Positions 16,732-25,706 of a DNA stretch of 64,000 nt are shown here, piece by piece. The notes under the pieces were generated by a model, which saw only the letters and a program-made list of their open reading frames with translations, had not been told where the DNA came from and did not search any database. The stretch's first letter is position 1, and every line of letters begins with the position of its first letter. The stretch comes from Paenibacillus_AB hodogayensis (lineage in GTDB: Bacteria > Bacillota > Bacilli > Paenibacillales > NBRC-103111). The stretch is taken from assembly GCF_039536325.1 (NCBI RefSeq), contig NZ_BAAAYO010000005.1, positions 124,001 through 188,000 of the forward strand, written 5' to 3'. The translations under genes and the position numbers were made by a program.

Positions 16732-17313
16732 GTGACTTTTCACAACCAGATCGTGCTGCCGGCGGCACGCAAAATCAAGGATCTCGAAAAACTGATGAAG
16801 CTGTCCTACGAATATATCGTTATTTTGGATACGCATATCAGCCAACTCCAATCGATCGTCAAACTGGCGAAGACTCACGGGAAAAAACCGCTGCTTCACG
16901 CCGATTTAATCGAAGGACTGAAAAACGACGAGAGCGCGGCGGAATATTTATGCCAGGTCATCCGCCCGGCGGGGCTCGTCTCGACCAGAACCGGCGTCAT
17001 TACGAAGACGAAGCAGAATGGACTTATAGCGATTCAACGGCTGTTTTTGCTGGACACGAATGCGCTGGAAAAAAGCTACGCTCTGTTCGAGCGGACAAAA
17101 CCGGATTATATCGAGGTGCTGCCTGGCGTCATTCCGCATATGATTACGGAAGTATACGACCGAACGGGCATCCCGATATTCGCCGGCGGTCTGATCCGCA
17201 CGGCGAGCGATGTGGAGCAGGCTCTGCAGGCCGGGGCGTCCGCCGTCACGACATCGAATCCGGAGCTGTGGAGACATTTCGAGTTTTATGGGAGCAAGGA
17301 GGAACGAACATGA
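16732..17313 (+). CDS. glpP: Glycerol uptake operon antiterminator GlpP
   Basis: A 193-residue RNA-binding regulator. With glycerol-3-phosphate bound, GlpP keeps RNA polymerase moving through terminators in glp leaders. Family text is clear: YIVILDTHISQLQSIV, HADLIEGLKNDESAAEYLCQ, STRTGVITKTKQNGL, and the phosphate-binding end PIFAGGLIRTASDVEQAL of its TIM-barrel-like fold. The start is GTG at 16732 after GGAGAGGAG. The stop overlaps the glpK start (ATGA), so the two are coupled. A matching leader terminator lies before glpD at 18918. No glpF facilitator gene is in this cluster. Confidence 0.92.
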   Translation: MTFHNQIVLPAARKIKDLEKLMKLSYEYIVILDTHISQLQSIVKLAKTHGKKPLLHADLIEGLKNDESAAEYLCQVIRPAGLVSTRTGVITKTKQNGLIAIQRLFLLDTNALEKSYALFERTKPDYIEVLPGVIPHMITEVYDRTGIPIFAGGLIRTASDVEQALQAGASAVTTSNPELWRHFEFYGSKEERT

Positions 17314-18803
17314 CGCAGCAATACGTGCTGGCGATCGATCAGGGCACGACCAGCTCGCGGGCGATCCTGTTCGACGAACGCGGGCGCGCAGTAAGCTCGG
17401 CGCAGCAGGAAATCGGGCAGCATTTCCCGCGTCCGGGCTGGGTCGAGCACGACGCCAACGAAATTTGGGTTTCCGTGCTGGGTGTGATCGCTGCAGCGTT
17501 GTCGAAGGCAGGTGTAAACGCCGAGCAGGTTGAAGCAATCGGCATCACGAACCAGCGGGAGACGACGGTCGTGTGGGACCGGCAGACGGGCCGGCCCATT
17601 CACAACGCGATCGTCTGGCAGTCGAGGCAAACGAGCGATATATGCGACGAGCTGAAGCGGCAGGGGCACGAGGAGCGGTTCCGGCGGAAGACGGGGCTGC
17701 TGATCGACGCTTACTTCTCCGGGACGAAAATCAAATGGCTGCTCGACCATGTCGAGGGCGCACGCGAGAAGGCGGAACGCGGCGAGCTGCTGTTCGGGAC
17801 GATCGATTCCTGGCTCGTCTGGAAGCTGAGCGGCGGCAAAGCCCACGTCACGGATTATTCCAACGCGTCGCGAACGTTGATCTACAACATTCACGAGCTG
17901 CGCTGGGACGAGGAGCTATTGGCGGTTCTGGATATTCCTCGCGCCATGCTGCCGGAGGTGCGACCTTCCTCGGAAGTGTATGCCGAGACGGTGGAGCATC
18001 ACTTTTTCGGCAGGCGGGTGCGCATCGCGGGAATCGCCGGCGACCAGCAGGCGGCGCTGTTCGGGCAGGCTTGCTTCGATAGCGGGATGGCGAAAAATAC
18101 GTACGGCACCGGCTGCTTTATGCTGATGAACACGGGGGACAAGGCGATCGCGTCGCAAAACGGTCTGCTAACGACGATCGCCTGGGGCGTCGGCGGCCGG
18201 ATCGAATACGCGCTGGAGGGCAGCGTGTTTGTGGCGGGCTCTGCGCTGCAATGGCTGCGCGACGGAATGCGGATGCTGCAATCGGCGGCGGACAGCGAAA
18301 CGTACGCGACCCGGGTGACGTCTTCGGGCGGGGTGTATGTCGTGCCGGCCTTCGTGGGCTTGGGGACGCCTTATTGGGACAGCGACACGCGGGGCGCGGT
18401 GTTCGGATTGACCCGGGGAAGCTCGAAGGAGCATTTTATCCGCGCCACCCTGGAGTCTTTGGCCTATCAAAGCAAAGATGTGCTCGATGCGATGGAGCGG
18501 GATTCCGGACTGCAGCTTAAAGGGCTGCGCGTCGACGGCGGAGCTGTCCGCAACGATTTTCTGATGCAATTCCAAAGCGATCTGCTGAATACGCGCGTGG
18601 AACGGCCGGTCGTTAATGAGACGACGGCGCTCGGCGCCGCTTATTTGGCCGGCCTGGCGGTCGGCTACTGGCAGGATAAGCAGGAGATTGCAGACGGCTG
18701 GAAGCTGGACCGGGCGTTCCGCCCGGTGATGGACCCCGAGGAACGGAAAAGCTTGTACGCCGGTTGGCAGAAAGCGGTCCATGCGGCAATGGCGTTCAAG
18801 TAG
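17310..18803 (+). CDS. glpK: Glycerol kinase
   Basis: A 497-residue FGGY-family kinase making glycerol-3-phosphate from glycerol and ATP in the cytoplasm. It opens with AIDQGTTSSRA (phosphate loop 1), has GITNQRET and WQSR for glycerol binding, and GTGCFML and RVDGGAVRNDF in the C-terminal half. The pair His230-His231 in VEHHFFG corresponds to the histidine phosphorylated by HPr in Firmicute enzymes, so activity is probably boosted by the PTS when glucose is absent. The true start is ATG 17310, overlapping the glpP stop, though the frame stays open far upstream. Length equals the family norm. Confidence 0.95.
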   Translation: MTQQYVLAIDQGTTSSRAILFDERGRAVSSAQQEIGQHFPRPGWVEHDANEIWVSVLGVIAAALSKAGVNAEQVEAIGITNQRETTVVWDRQTGRPIHNAIVWQSRQTSDICDELKRQGHEERFRRKTGLLIDAYFSGTKIKWLLDHVEGAREKAERGELLFGTIDSWLVWKLSGGKAHVTDYSNASRTLIYNIHELRWDEELLAVLDIPRAMLPEVRPSSEVYAETVEHHFFGRRVRIAGIAGDQQAALFGQACFDSGMAKNTYGTGCFMLMNTGDKAIASQNGLLTTIAWGVGGRIEYALEGSVFVAGSALQWLRDGMRMLQSAADSETYATRVTSSGGVYVVPAFVGLGTPYWDSDTRGAVFGLTRGSSKEHFIRATLESLAYQSKDVLDAMERDSGLQLKGLRVDGGAVRNDFLMQFQSDLLNTRVERPVVNETTALGAAYLAGLAVGYWQDKQEIADGWKLDRAFRPVMDPEERKSLYAGWQKAVHAAMAFK

Positions 18804-18851
18804 GCAGATCCGTTCATTTGAAAGATTGGCGAATTTTGTGGAAAGATGGGC

Positions 18852-18880
18852 TTTTGAAATACGGGTTGGCATGCTATAAT
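18852..18880 (+). promoter_or_regulatory. Candidate promoter of glpD
   Basis: TATAAT at 18875-18880 with a weak -35 (TTTTGA at 18852-18857, 17-base spacer). It lies about 40 bases before the leader terminator, as expected for an antitermination-controlled gene. Confidence 0.5.
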
Positions 18881-18917
18881 TATGTTATAAGTTAATAAGT
18901 TGGTTGGAGATTAGGAG

Positions 18918-18975
18918 AAACCACGAACGTTCTCGGTCGCGCGACAGGCGCGGTCTAGATGTTTGTGGTTTTTTT
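18918..18975 (+). terminator. glpD leader terminator, probable GlpP antitermination target
   Basis: AAACCACGAAC (18918-18928) pairs with GTTTGTGGTTT (18961-18971) with one G-U pair, followed by T through 18975. It stands between the glpD promoter and gene, where B. subtilis glpD carries its GlpP-controlled terminator. Control by the GlpP encoded upstream is inferred. Confidence 0.75.
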
Positions 18976-19004
18976 GACCTTTTACAGAGAGAAGGGACTT
19001 GGAG

Positions 19005-20678
19005 ATGGAGCAGCGATTTTCCGGCGCGGAGCGTCAACATACGATGAGCAAGATGGAGAGCGGCGTGTACGATGCGTTGATTATCGGCGGAGGCATTACG
19101 GGCGCGGGGATCGCGCTGGATGCGCAAACGCGGGGGATGAAGACGGCGCTGATCGATATGCAGGACTTCGCGGCCGGCACCTCCAGCCGTTCGACGAAGC
19201 TGGTCCACGGAGGGCTGCGGTATTTGAAGCAGTTCGAGGTGAAGATGGTGGCCGAGGTCGGGAAGGAGCGCAGCGTCGTTTACGAGAACGGGCCGCATGT
19301 GACGACGCCGGAATGGATGCTGCTGCCGCTTTATGCGGGCGGTACGTTCGGGAAGTTCACCACGTCGATCGGACTCAGGGTGTACGATTTTCTGGCCGGC
19401 GTGAAGCGCGGGGAGCGGCGAACGATGCTTAACGCCCGGGAGACGCTGGACAAGGAGCCGCTGTTGAAGCGGGAAGGCTTGAAGGGCGGCGGCTATTATG
19501 TGGAGTACCGCACGGACGATGCGCGCCTGACGATCGAGGTAGTCAAGAAGGCGGTGGAGGCCGGAGCGGACGCCGTCAACTATGTGAAGGCGGAGGAGCT
19601 TTTGTACGAGGACGGCAAGCTGGTCGGGGTCAAGGCACGGGATAGGATCGGCGGGGCAACGTTCACGATCCGGGCGCGCAAGGTGGTCAACGCCACGGGG
19701 CCGTGGGTCGATACGCTGCGCGAGCTGGACCGTTCCAAGCACGGCAAAACGCTGCGGCTTACGAAGGGCATCCATCTCGTGTTTGACGGCAAGCGGTTCC
19801 CGCTGCGCCAGGCGGTCTATTTCGATGCGCCCGACGGCCGGATGATATTCGCCATTCCGCGCGACGGCAAAACCTATGTCGGTACGACGGATACCGATTA
19901 CTCGGGGGATACGGCCCATCCGCGCATGACCGCCGAGGATCGGGATTACGTGGTGGCGGCCAGCAATTTTATGTTTCCGGAGATGAAGCTGACGGCTGCC
20001 GACGTGGAGGCAAGCTGGGCGGGAGTACGGCCGCTTATTTACGAGGAGGGCAAGCCGCCTTCGGAAGTGTCGCGGCGTGACGAAATATTTCGTTCGCCGT
20101 CGGGCCTGCTGACGATCGCCGGCGGTAAGCTGACCGGGTACCGCAAGATGGCCGAGACGGTGACGGATATGCTCGACAAGGACCTTCGGGCGGAAGGGGG
20201 CGGTCCGTTTGCCCCGAGCTCGACGAGAACGTTGCCCGTTGCCGGCGGCGATGTCGGCGGCTCGGCGCAGTTCGCCGGCTTTGTCAGGCGCATGACCGAG
20301 CAGGGCGAACGGCTCGGCCTTGCGCGCGGGGTGGCCGAACGGCTGACGCGGCGCTACGGCACGAACGTCGCGGCCGTGTACGAGCGCATCGGGGGGCTGC
20401 AAGGGACAGCGGCTTTGCATGGGCTGCCGGCAGAGGTGTATGCCGCCCTCTTGTACGGCATCGAGCAGGAGATGACGGTAAAGCCCGTCGATTTCTTCAT
20501 CCGGCGGACCGGGGCGTTGCTGTTCGATATCGACGCGGTGCGTCGCTGGAAGGACGGCGTCATCGGGGTGATGGCCGAACGATTGAGTTATAGCGACAAT
20601 CAGGTTCGGGAGTACGCGGAGGAGCTGGAACAGGAGCTTCGGGCGGCGGTGACGCCGGCGGACAGCCAAGCCGACTGA
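19005..20678 (+). CDS. glpD: Aerobic glycerol-3-phosphate dehydrogenase
   Basis: A 557-residue FAD enzyme oxidising glycerol-3-phosphate to dihydroxyacetone phosphate and feeding electrons to menaquinone at the membrane. The FAD-binding motif IIGGGITGAGIALDAQ is near residue 25; GTSSRSTKLVHGGLRYL and the substrate-binding text VGTTDTDY follow; the C-terminal cap domain begins near residue 400. ATG 19005 has GAAGGGA eight bases upstream. A second ATG at 19044 lacks a ribosome site. It is monocistronic, with a leader terminator before it and a hairpin terminator after it. Confidence 0.95.
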   Translation: MEQRFSGAERQHTMSKMESGVYDALIIGGGITGAGIALDAQTRGMKTALIDMQDFAAGTSSRSTKLVHGGLRYLKQFEVKMVAEVGKERSVVYENGPHVTTPEWMLLPLYAGGTFGKFTTSIGLRVYDFLAGVKRGERRTMLNARETLDKEPLLKREGLKGGGYYVEYRTDDARLTIEVVKKAVEAGADAVNYVKAEELLYEDGKLVGVKARDRIGGATFTIRARKVVNATGPWVDTLRELDRSKHGKTLRLTKGIHLVFDGKRFPLRQAVYFDAPDGRMIFAIPRDGKTYVGTTDTDYSGDTAHPRMTAEDRDYVVAASNFMFPEMKLTAADVEASWAGVRPLIYEEGKPPSEVSRRDEIFRSPSGLLTIAGGKLTGYRKMAETVTDMLDKDLRAEGGGPFAPSSTRTLPVAGGDVGGSAQFAGFVRRMTEQGERLGLARGVAERLTRRYGTNVAAVYERIGGLQGTAALHGLPAEVYAALLYGIEQEMTVKPVDFFIRRTGALLFDIDAVRRWKDGVIGVMAERLSYSDNQVREYAEELEQELRAAVTPADSQAD

Positions 20679-20694
20679 GCAGTTGTATGGAACA

Positions 20695-20726
20695 GCCGTC
20701 GCATCCATTGGGAAGCGGCGGTTTTT
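20695..20726 (+). terminator. Terminator after glpD
   Basis: GCCGTCGC (20695-20702) pairs with GCGGCGG (20715-20721, one G-U pair), followed by five T. Confidence 0.7.
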
Positions 20727-21053
20727 CCTTTGCCGACAAGTACGTACGGTCCTCGCCTCGTTCCACATACCGTCCTCTCCTTGCTCCTCGCACCGCCCTC
20801 GCTTCCGTGCATTCCGTGATATGCGTTTACGTAATATCCGACTTCCGGGTCCTTCCACGACTTTTTTCCGCCATGAGCAAATCGAGTCTGTTCCTCTAAA
20901 TTTGGATAAAAATTGATTTATATATAACATAATATGTTATATATTCGGAGAAGAAACTACGTTTCCTCAAAAAAAGTGCTGTTTCTTTCAGAAAAATGCT
21001 ATAATGAAGTCAAAAACGACCTGATGAGGGACCGTTCTGGGAGAGAACATGAC
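20727..21053. other. Intergenic region between glpD and the LacI regulator
   Basis: About 330 bases without a credible gene; small open frames on both strands here lack ribosome sites and protein-like text. The segment holds an AT-rich palindrome (20920-20944) and a TATAAT at 21000-21005 that could be the -10 for the regulator gene. Confidence 0.6.
20920..20944. promoter_or_regulatory. AT-rich operator-like palindrome upstream of the LacI gene
   Basis: Eleven-base perfect arms, ATATATAACAT and ATGTTATATAT, separated by AAT. It is about 110 bases before the regulator start. It may be an autoregulatory site, but its make-up (no central CG) is unlike most LacI-family operators. Confidence 0.5.
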
Positions 21054-22064
21054 ATGAAAACAACCATTTATGACATTGCCAAAGCGGCTGGCGTCTCGAT
21101 CGCCACCGTCTCGAAGGTCATCAACGGGACGGGTCGGATCAGCACCGAGACGAGAGAGCGGGTCAACGAGATCATGCAGGAGATGGATTATCAGCCGAGC
21201 GTCGTCGCTTCCGCTCTGACCGGCAAAAGCACGTTTACGATCGGCCTGCTCATTCCCGATCTGGCCAATCCGCTTTATGCGGAAATCGCCCGAACCGTCG
21301 AGGATCGCGGCCGCGAGCTCGGTTTCAATCTAGTCATGTGCAGTACGGACAACAAGCCGCGCAGGGAAAACGATTATATTACGTTCTTGCGCCAGAAGCG
21401 CGTAGACGGCATTATTATATCGACGGGCATCAGCGACGAAGAAGGGATCGGGAATCTGGTCAGGCAGAAGATACCCGTCGCCGTCGTAACGCGCGAAATG
21501 GCGTCGCTGGAGGCGGACAGCGTCAAGGTTGACGACTTTCTGGGCGGCTATTTGGCGGCTTCCCATCTGACCGGGCTCGGCCACCGGCATATCGCCGTCC
21601 TGACCGAGGATTTGAGCCTGGCGACGAGCCGGGAGAGGGTAAGGGGGTACCGGTACGCGCTGAACGAGGCCGGAATCGACGCCGACAAGCAGTTCGTCGT
21701 CGAAAGCGTCTCTTCGGTCGAAGCAGGGCGGAAACACGCGCTGGAGATGCTGAGGTCGGACCGGTCGCCTACCGCGGTATTCGCCAGCAACGATCTACTC
21801 GCCATCGGTGTCGTGCAGGCGGCTAAGGAGCTGCGCCTATCTATCCCGTGGGATTTGTCCGTCATCGGCTTCGACAATACGCTGTTGGCGGGTATCGTCG
21901 ATCCCCCGCTGACGACAGTCGCCCAGCCGATCGCCGCGATGGGGCGGCAAGTCATGGATCTTATTATTCAGGAAGTCCGGGGAGAAAAGAAAACGAAGCG
22001 GCGCATCGTCCTGAAGCCGGAGCTGATCGTCAGGCAGTCGACGACTTTCCCGCGCAAGGTATAA
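21054..22064 (+). CDS. LacI-family transcriptional regulator
   Basis: A 336-residue repressor. The N-terminal helix-turn-helix is TIYDIAKAAGVSIATVSKVI, followed by the hinge helix (YQPSVVASALTGKST) and a periplasmic-binding-like sugar domain starting TFTIGLLIPDLANPLYAEIA. The ATG at 21054 after GGGAGAG is chosen because the HTH starts at once; the frame is open 40 codons upstream. The following gene encodes an aldose-epimerase-like enzyme, so a sugar effector is likely. The effector and target sites are not known. Confidence 0.88.
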   Translation: MKTTIYDIAKAAGVSIATVSKVINGTGRISTETRERVNEIMQEMDYQPSVVASALTGKSTFTIGLLIPDLANPLYAEIARTVEDRGRELGFNLVMCSTDNKPRRENDYITFLRQKRVDGIIISTGISDEEGIGNLVRQKIPVAVVTREMASLEADSVKVDDFLGGYLAASHLTGLGHRHIAVLTEDLSLATSRERVRGYRYALNEAGIDADKQFVVESVSSVEAGRKHALEMLRSDRSPTAVFASNDLLAIGVVQAAKELRLSIPWDLSVIGFDNTLLAGIVDPPLTTVAQPIAAMGRQVMDLIIQEVRGEKKTKRRIVLKPELIVRQSTTFPRKV

Positions 22065-22187
22065 CCCCCGAGCCGCGAGGGCGTGCAGGCACGTTTGGCT
22101 CCCGGGGCGGCCGTTGTCGCTTGGCGGCGCGGCTGCGGTCTCGAATGCGCCGTCACGTCCTTTTCCCGCAAAGAGAGGAGAAATACG

Positions 22188-23252
22188 GTGAAGTTATACG
22201 GCAAAACATGGACGCGCCGAGAACTGGAAGCACGGGTTGGGGACATCCGGCAGATCGGCGGGGTAACCCGGCTGAAGCATGCCGACGGCAAGGAAACCGG
22301 AGTCGAGGTTATCCGGGTGCGTACCGGCTCCGGCTTGGCTTACGACGTAACGCCGCAAAAAGGGCTGGATATTTCGCTCGCCGAGCTGGGCGGGGTACCG
22401 CTTTCCTGGCAAGCTCCTAACGGGAATGTCCACCCGATGTATTACGGGCCCGAAGGGGCGGATTGGCTGCGCACCGCCTCCGGAGGTCTGCTGATGACAT
22501 GCGGGCTTGCGCATGTCGGCTCGCCGGGCTCGGACGCCCACGGCCGCTATGGCCTGCACGGCCGCGTCCACCATACGCCCGCGTCCCATATCGCCGCCGG
22601 GGAGCATTGGTCGGGGGACGAGCTGGAGCTGCGCGTATCGGGCATTGTGGAGGAGACGGCCATATTCGGAGGCCATTTGCGGCTGATCCGGGAAATCAGC
22701 TCGTTTCTTGGGGAGAATCGGATCGTCATCCGCGATCGCGTGGAAAACCGCGGTTTCCGGTCGGCGCCTCATCTGATGCTGTACCATTTCAATTTCGGTT
22801 TTCCGCTGCTCGGGGAACAGACGGAGGTCCGGTTTCCGGCAGCCGAGCTTGCCCCCAAGGAGGAGGGAACGCCCGTCGAGGGTTACGACCGCTGGCAAGC
22901 TCCGGATGCGCAAGCGGAGGAACGGGTGTACTACCACCGGCTTCGCCCGGAGGCGAAGGATGAGGCAGGAATGGCCGAAGTAAGCATACATAACCGTGCG
23001 TTCCCCGCCAACGGCGCTGCCGGTCCGGTTGCCGTAACGCTGCGCTGGTCCGCCGATACGCTGCCGCTGCTCGTGCAGTGGCGCATGCCCGGGGAGGGCG
23101 ATCATGTGCTCGGTCTGGAGCCGTCCAACTGCGTCGTAGGCGGACGGGAGGCTGTTATCCGCGACCGGGGCGGACTGCCCGAACTTGCGCCCGGAGAAGC
23201 TGTGGAATATCGGCTGGAGCTGAATGTACAGCTTGAACTTCCGTCGTCGTAA
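22188..23252 (+). CDS. Aldose 1-epimerase-like protein (DUF4432 type)
   Basis: A 354-residue protein with the galactose-mutarotase-like beta-sandwich pattern. Signature text includes YDVTPQKGLDISLAELGGVP, GLLMTCGLAHVGSPG, YGLHGRVHHTPA (likely catalytic His region) and a C-terminal LGLEPSNCVVGGR. Members of DUF4432 are thought to act on sugars, but no reaction is firmly assigned. The start is GTG 22188 after AGAGAGGAG. It follows the LacI gene by 123 bases and ends with its own terminator; the two probably form a small sugar-response unit. Confidence 0.75.
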   Translation: MKLYGKTWTRRELEARVGDIRQIGGVTRLKHADGKETGVEVIRVRTGSGLAYDVTPQKGLDISLAELGGVPLSWQAPNGNVHPMYYGPEGADWLRTASGGLLMTCGLAHVGSPGSDAHGRYGLHGRVHHTPASHIAAGEHWSGDELELRVSGIVEETAIFGGHLRLIREISSFLGENRIVIRDRVENRGFRSAPHLMLYHFNFGFPLLGEQTEVRFPAAELAPKEEGTPVEGYDRWQAPDAQAEERVYYHRLRPEAKDEAGMAEVSIHNRAFPANGAAGPVAVTLRWSADTLPLLVQWRMPGEGDHVLGLEPSNCVVGGREAVIRDRGGLPELAPGEAVEYRLELNVQLELPSS

Positions 23253-23315
23253 GGGCAACAACAATCGGACACATACGAAAACGGGAGTATGGATAAATTA
23301 AAACCAACATTTATC

Positions 23316-23343
23316 GGCTCATTCATCGAGAATGGGCCTTTTT
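23316..23343 (+). terminator. Terminator after the epimerase-like gene
   Basis: GGCTCATTC (23316-23324), five-base loop, GAATGGGCC (23330-23338, one G-U pair), then five T. Confidence 0.8.
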
Positions 23344-23369
23344 CCACTTTTTTGGCGGCATTCGCAGGA

Positions 23370-23399
23370 TTGACTGCGCGTCGGAGGATGAGGTACACT
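23370..23399 (+). promoter_or_regulatory. Probable promoter of the marR-efflux pair
   Basis: TTGACT (23370-23375), 18-base spacer, TACACT (23394-23399). A palindrome lies just downstream, where a repressor would block it. Confidence 0.6.
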
Positions 23400-23422
23400 A
23401 GCACTTAGTTTATTCCTAAAAC

Positions 23423-23436
23423 GTTTAGTGCTAAAC
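23423..23436. promoter_or_regulatory. Palindromic operator for the MarR regulator
   Basis: GTTTAG-TG-CTAAAC is a perfect 14-bp palindrome about 33 bases before the marR start and just after the predicted transcription start. A related half (CACTTAG) lies about 20 bases upstream. Autorepression by the adjacent MarR protein is inferred. Confidence 0.6.
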
Positions 23437-23468
23437 TATTAAATGATTCAAGTATTGGGGGGTGCGTG

Positions 23469-23912
23469 ATGCCTGAGACCGGCAACGAGCTGCTGGAGCT
23501 GAGCAGCATGTTCAAAAGCTTGGTTAAAAAGATGACCCACGAGTGGAATCGACGGATGAGCGACAGTTTTACGATGACGCACTTCCGTACACTTTATATT
23601 CTGAACGCAAAGGGACCCCAGAAAGCGGCCGACTTGGCGGAAACGCTGTGCGTGACGTCCGGGGCCATTACCGGACTGGCGGACAAATTGATCGCCAGGC
23701 AGCTGCTTGAAAGGCAAAGGAGTGAGGACGATCGCAGGGTCGTGTATTTGAGCATCACGCAAGAGGGCAAGGACGTCTTGGAGCAGCTGCTGAACAAACA
23801 AAGAGAACTGATTTCCCTGCTTTTCCAAGGGCTGCCCAAAGAAGACGTCGAGCATTTGAAACGCATTTTTACGATTATGCTGGAGCACATGGATCAACTG
23901 GAAAAGGAGTAG
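23469..23912 (+). CDS. MarR-family transcriptional regulator
   Basis: A 147-residue winged-helix regulator. Typical text: FRTLYILNAKGPQKAADLAE, VTSGAITGLADKLIARQLLE (recognition helix) and the wing RQRSEDDRRVVYLSITQEG. ATG 23469 is used; a GTG one codon upstream is also possible behind GGGGGGTG. It ends eight bases before the efflux gene, so repressor and pump form an operon with an operator palindrome in front. The inducing compound is unknown. Confidence 0.9.
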   Translation: MPETGNELLELSSMFKSLVKKMTHEWNRRMSDSFTMTHFRTLYILNAKGPQKAADLAETLCVTSGAITGLADKLIARQLLERQRSEDDRRVVYLSITQEGKDVLEQLLNKQRELISLLFQGLPKEDVEHLKRIFTIMLEHMDQLEKE

Positions 23913-23919
23913 AAAACAC

Positions 23920-25557
23920 GTGGAACATTTAACGCACAAACGCAAAATGACCATCATGGTCGCGATCATCGCCGCAATGTTTTTTGCCGCGATCAATCAG
24001 ACGATTGTCAGCACGGCTATGCCTCGCATCATTGCCATTCTCGGGGGCATGGATTATTACACGTGGGTCATCACGATCTACATGCTGACCTCGACCATCT
24101 CGACCGTATTGGTCGGCAAGCTTTCGGACATTTACGGACGTAAGCCGTTTATACTGGCCGGTATTGTATTCTTTATTATCGGGGCGTTTTTGACCGGCTT
24201 TTCCAAAGATATTTTTCAATTGATTACGTACCGCGGCATTCAGGGGATCGGGGCCGGTATTATTATGGCGTCCGCATTCACGGCCGTGGGAGACTTGTTT
24301 CCTCCGCGCGAGCGGGGCAAATGGACCGGCGTCATGATGGCCGTATTCGGTTTTTCCAGCGTCATCGGCCCTACGCTCGGCGGTTGGATTGTCGACCATA
24401 TGGACTGGGAATGGGTATTCTGGATATTCCTTCCTGTCGGCATCGTCGCGTTCATCCTGATTTTGGCGCTGTTTCCGAAGGTGGATAAGAAGCAGGCCGA
24501 ATCGATCGACTATTGGGGCTCGTTGTTCCTGACCTTGACGATCGTTCCGCTGCTGGTCGGCTTTTCTTGGGCAGGCACGAAATACGCCTGGGGCTCGCAG
24601 CAAATTATCGGCTTGTTCGCCGCAGCTATCGTGGCGCTCCTTATTTTCCTGGTAATTGAGACCAAAGTGAAAAGTCCGGTACTGCCGCTTTCGCTGTTTA
24701 AGAATAGCATCGTAACGATCTCCAACCTGACCGGGTTTCTGATGAACGCCGGCATGATGGGCGCGATGATTTACTTACCGTTTTTCGTGCAAGGGGTGCA
24801 GGGCGTATCGCCGACTTATTCCGGTTATGTGACGATGCCGATGTCGATCAGCATGGTCATCATCAGCTCGTTCACGGGCAGATGGATTACGAAATCGGGC
24901 AAATACAAGCGTTATGCCATGCTGGGCATGCCGATCATGCTGGCCGGGATGGTACTGATGGCTTTCATGAACAGTATATGGCTGGCGGTAATCAGCATGA
25001 TCGTATTCGGTCTGGGTCTCGGCCTGGGCATGCCGGTCTTCTCGCTGACCGTGCAAAATGCAGTCCGCCCCGACCAATTGGGCGTAGCAACCGCTTCTTC
25101 TCAGTTGTTCCGGAATATGGGCGGCACGATCGGGATTGCGGTCATGGGCACGATTATGGCTACCAGCTTGAAAAACAATCTGAAGTCGGCGATCGGCTCC
25201 GGGGCAGGCGTCGATCTGACGAAGGTCGATCCGAAGGTAGCCGAACAGCTGGCGGCATTCCAAAATCCGGAAATGCTGCTCGATCAGCCGCGGCTTGAGC
25301 AATTGCGCCATACGCTGCCCGATGCCGCTCAACCGATTCTGACCAAGATGATCGATATGCTGCGCGATGCGTTGAGCTCCGCGCTGACGACGGTGTTTTT
25401 GTCCGGAGCGGCCTTGCTGCTCGTGGCGCTGGTGCTGGTTATTTTCCTGAAGGAAATTCCGCTTCGTACGTCCAACCGGATGCCGGGTCAGGGCGGAGAA
25501 GCAGCGAAGCCGGAGACGGGCGCGGATGTACCGGCCAACGTCGCCAAGCAAGTATAA
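23920..25557 (+). CDS. MFS multidrug efflux transporter, DHA2 (EmrB/QacA) family
   Basis: A 545-residue pump with about 14 predicted helices. Helix 1 contains FFAAINQTIVSTAMPRI (DHA2 motif), the loop 2-3 motif A is GKLSDIYGRKPF, and motif C appears as GFSSVIGPTLGGWIVDH. The start is GTG 23920, eleven bases after AAAAGGAG inside the marR end. It probably exports drugs by proton antiport under control of the MarR protein. A strong terminator follows. Confidence 0.9.
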   Translation: MEHLTHKRKMTIMVAIIAAMFFAAINQTIVSTAMPRIIAILGGMDYYTWVITIYMLTSTISTVLVGKLSDIYGRKPFILAGIVFFIIGAFLTGFSKDIFQLITYRGIQGIGAGIIMASAFTAVGDLFPPRERGKWTGVMMAVFGFSSVIGPTLGGWIVDHMDWEWVFWIFLPVGIVAFILILALFPKVDKKQAESIDYWGSLFLTLTIVPLLVGFSWAGTKYAWGSQQIIGLFAAAIVALLIFLVIETKVKSPVLPLSLFKNSIVTISNLTGFLMNAGMMGAMIYLPFFVQGVQGVSPTYSGYVTMPMSISMVIISSFTGRWITKSGKYKRYAMLGMPIMLAGMVLMAFMNSIWLAVISMIVFGLGLGLGMPVFSLTVQNAVRPDQLGVATASSQLFRNMGGTIGIAVMGTIMATSLKNNLKSAIGSGAGVDLTKVDPKVAEQLAAFQNPEMLLDQPRLEQLRHTLPDAAQPILTKMIDMLRDALSSALTTVFLSGAALLLVALVLVIFLKEIPLRTSNRMPGQGGEAAKPETGADVPANVAKQV

Positions 25558-25585
25558 AGAAACAAACCTTCATGCAAGTCGGGAC

Positions 25586-25626
25586 AAAAAGGGAGAGCCG
25601 CTGTTGGCGGCGAACTCCCTTTTTCC
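25586..25626 (+). terminator. Terminator after the efflux gene
   Basis: AAAAAGGGAG (25586-25595) pairs with CTCCCTTTTT (25615-25624), with an internal CCGC/GCGG stem. Confidence 0.9.
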
Positions 25627-25640
25627 TGTTTTTGCCATGG

Positions 25641-25669
25641 CGGACAGCCGATGCGAATTGTGCTACAAT
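25641..25669 (+). promoter_or_regulatory. Candidate promoter of addBA
   Basis: TACAAT (25664-25669) with TG one base before it (extended -10) and a weak CGGACA 17 bases upstream. It is 37 bases before the addB start. Confidence 0.5.
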
Positions 25670-25706
25670 GGCAAATAAGAACGTTTGTTTTCGTACAGGA
25701 GGCCTT

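Noticed and set aside
20683..20916. Small plus-strand frames between glpD and the LacI gene
   Set aside because: No ribosome site, no recognisable protein text, and they run through the glpD terminator.
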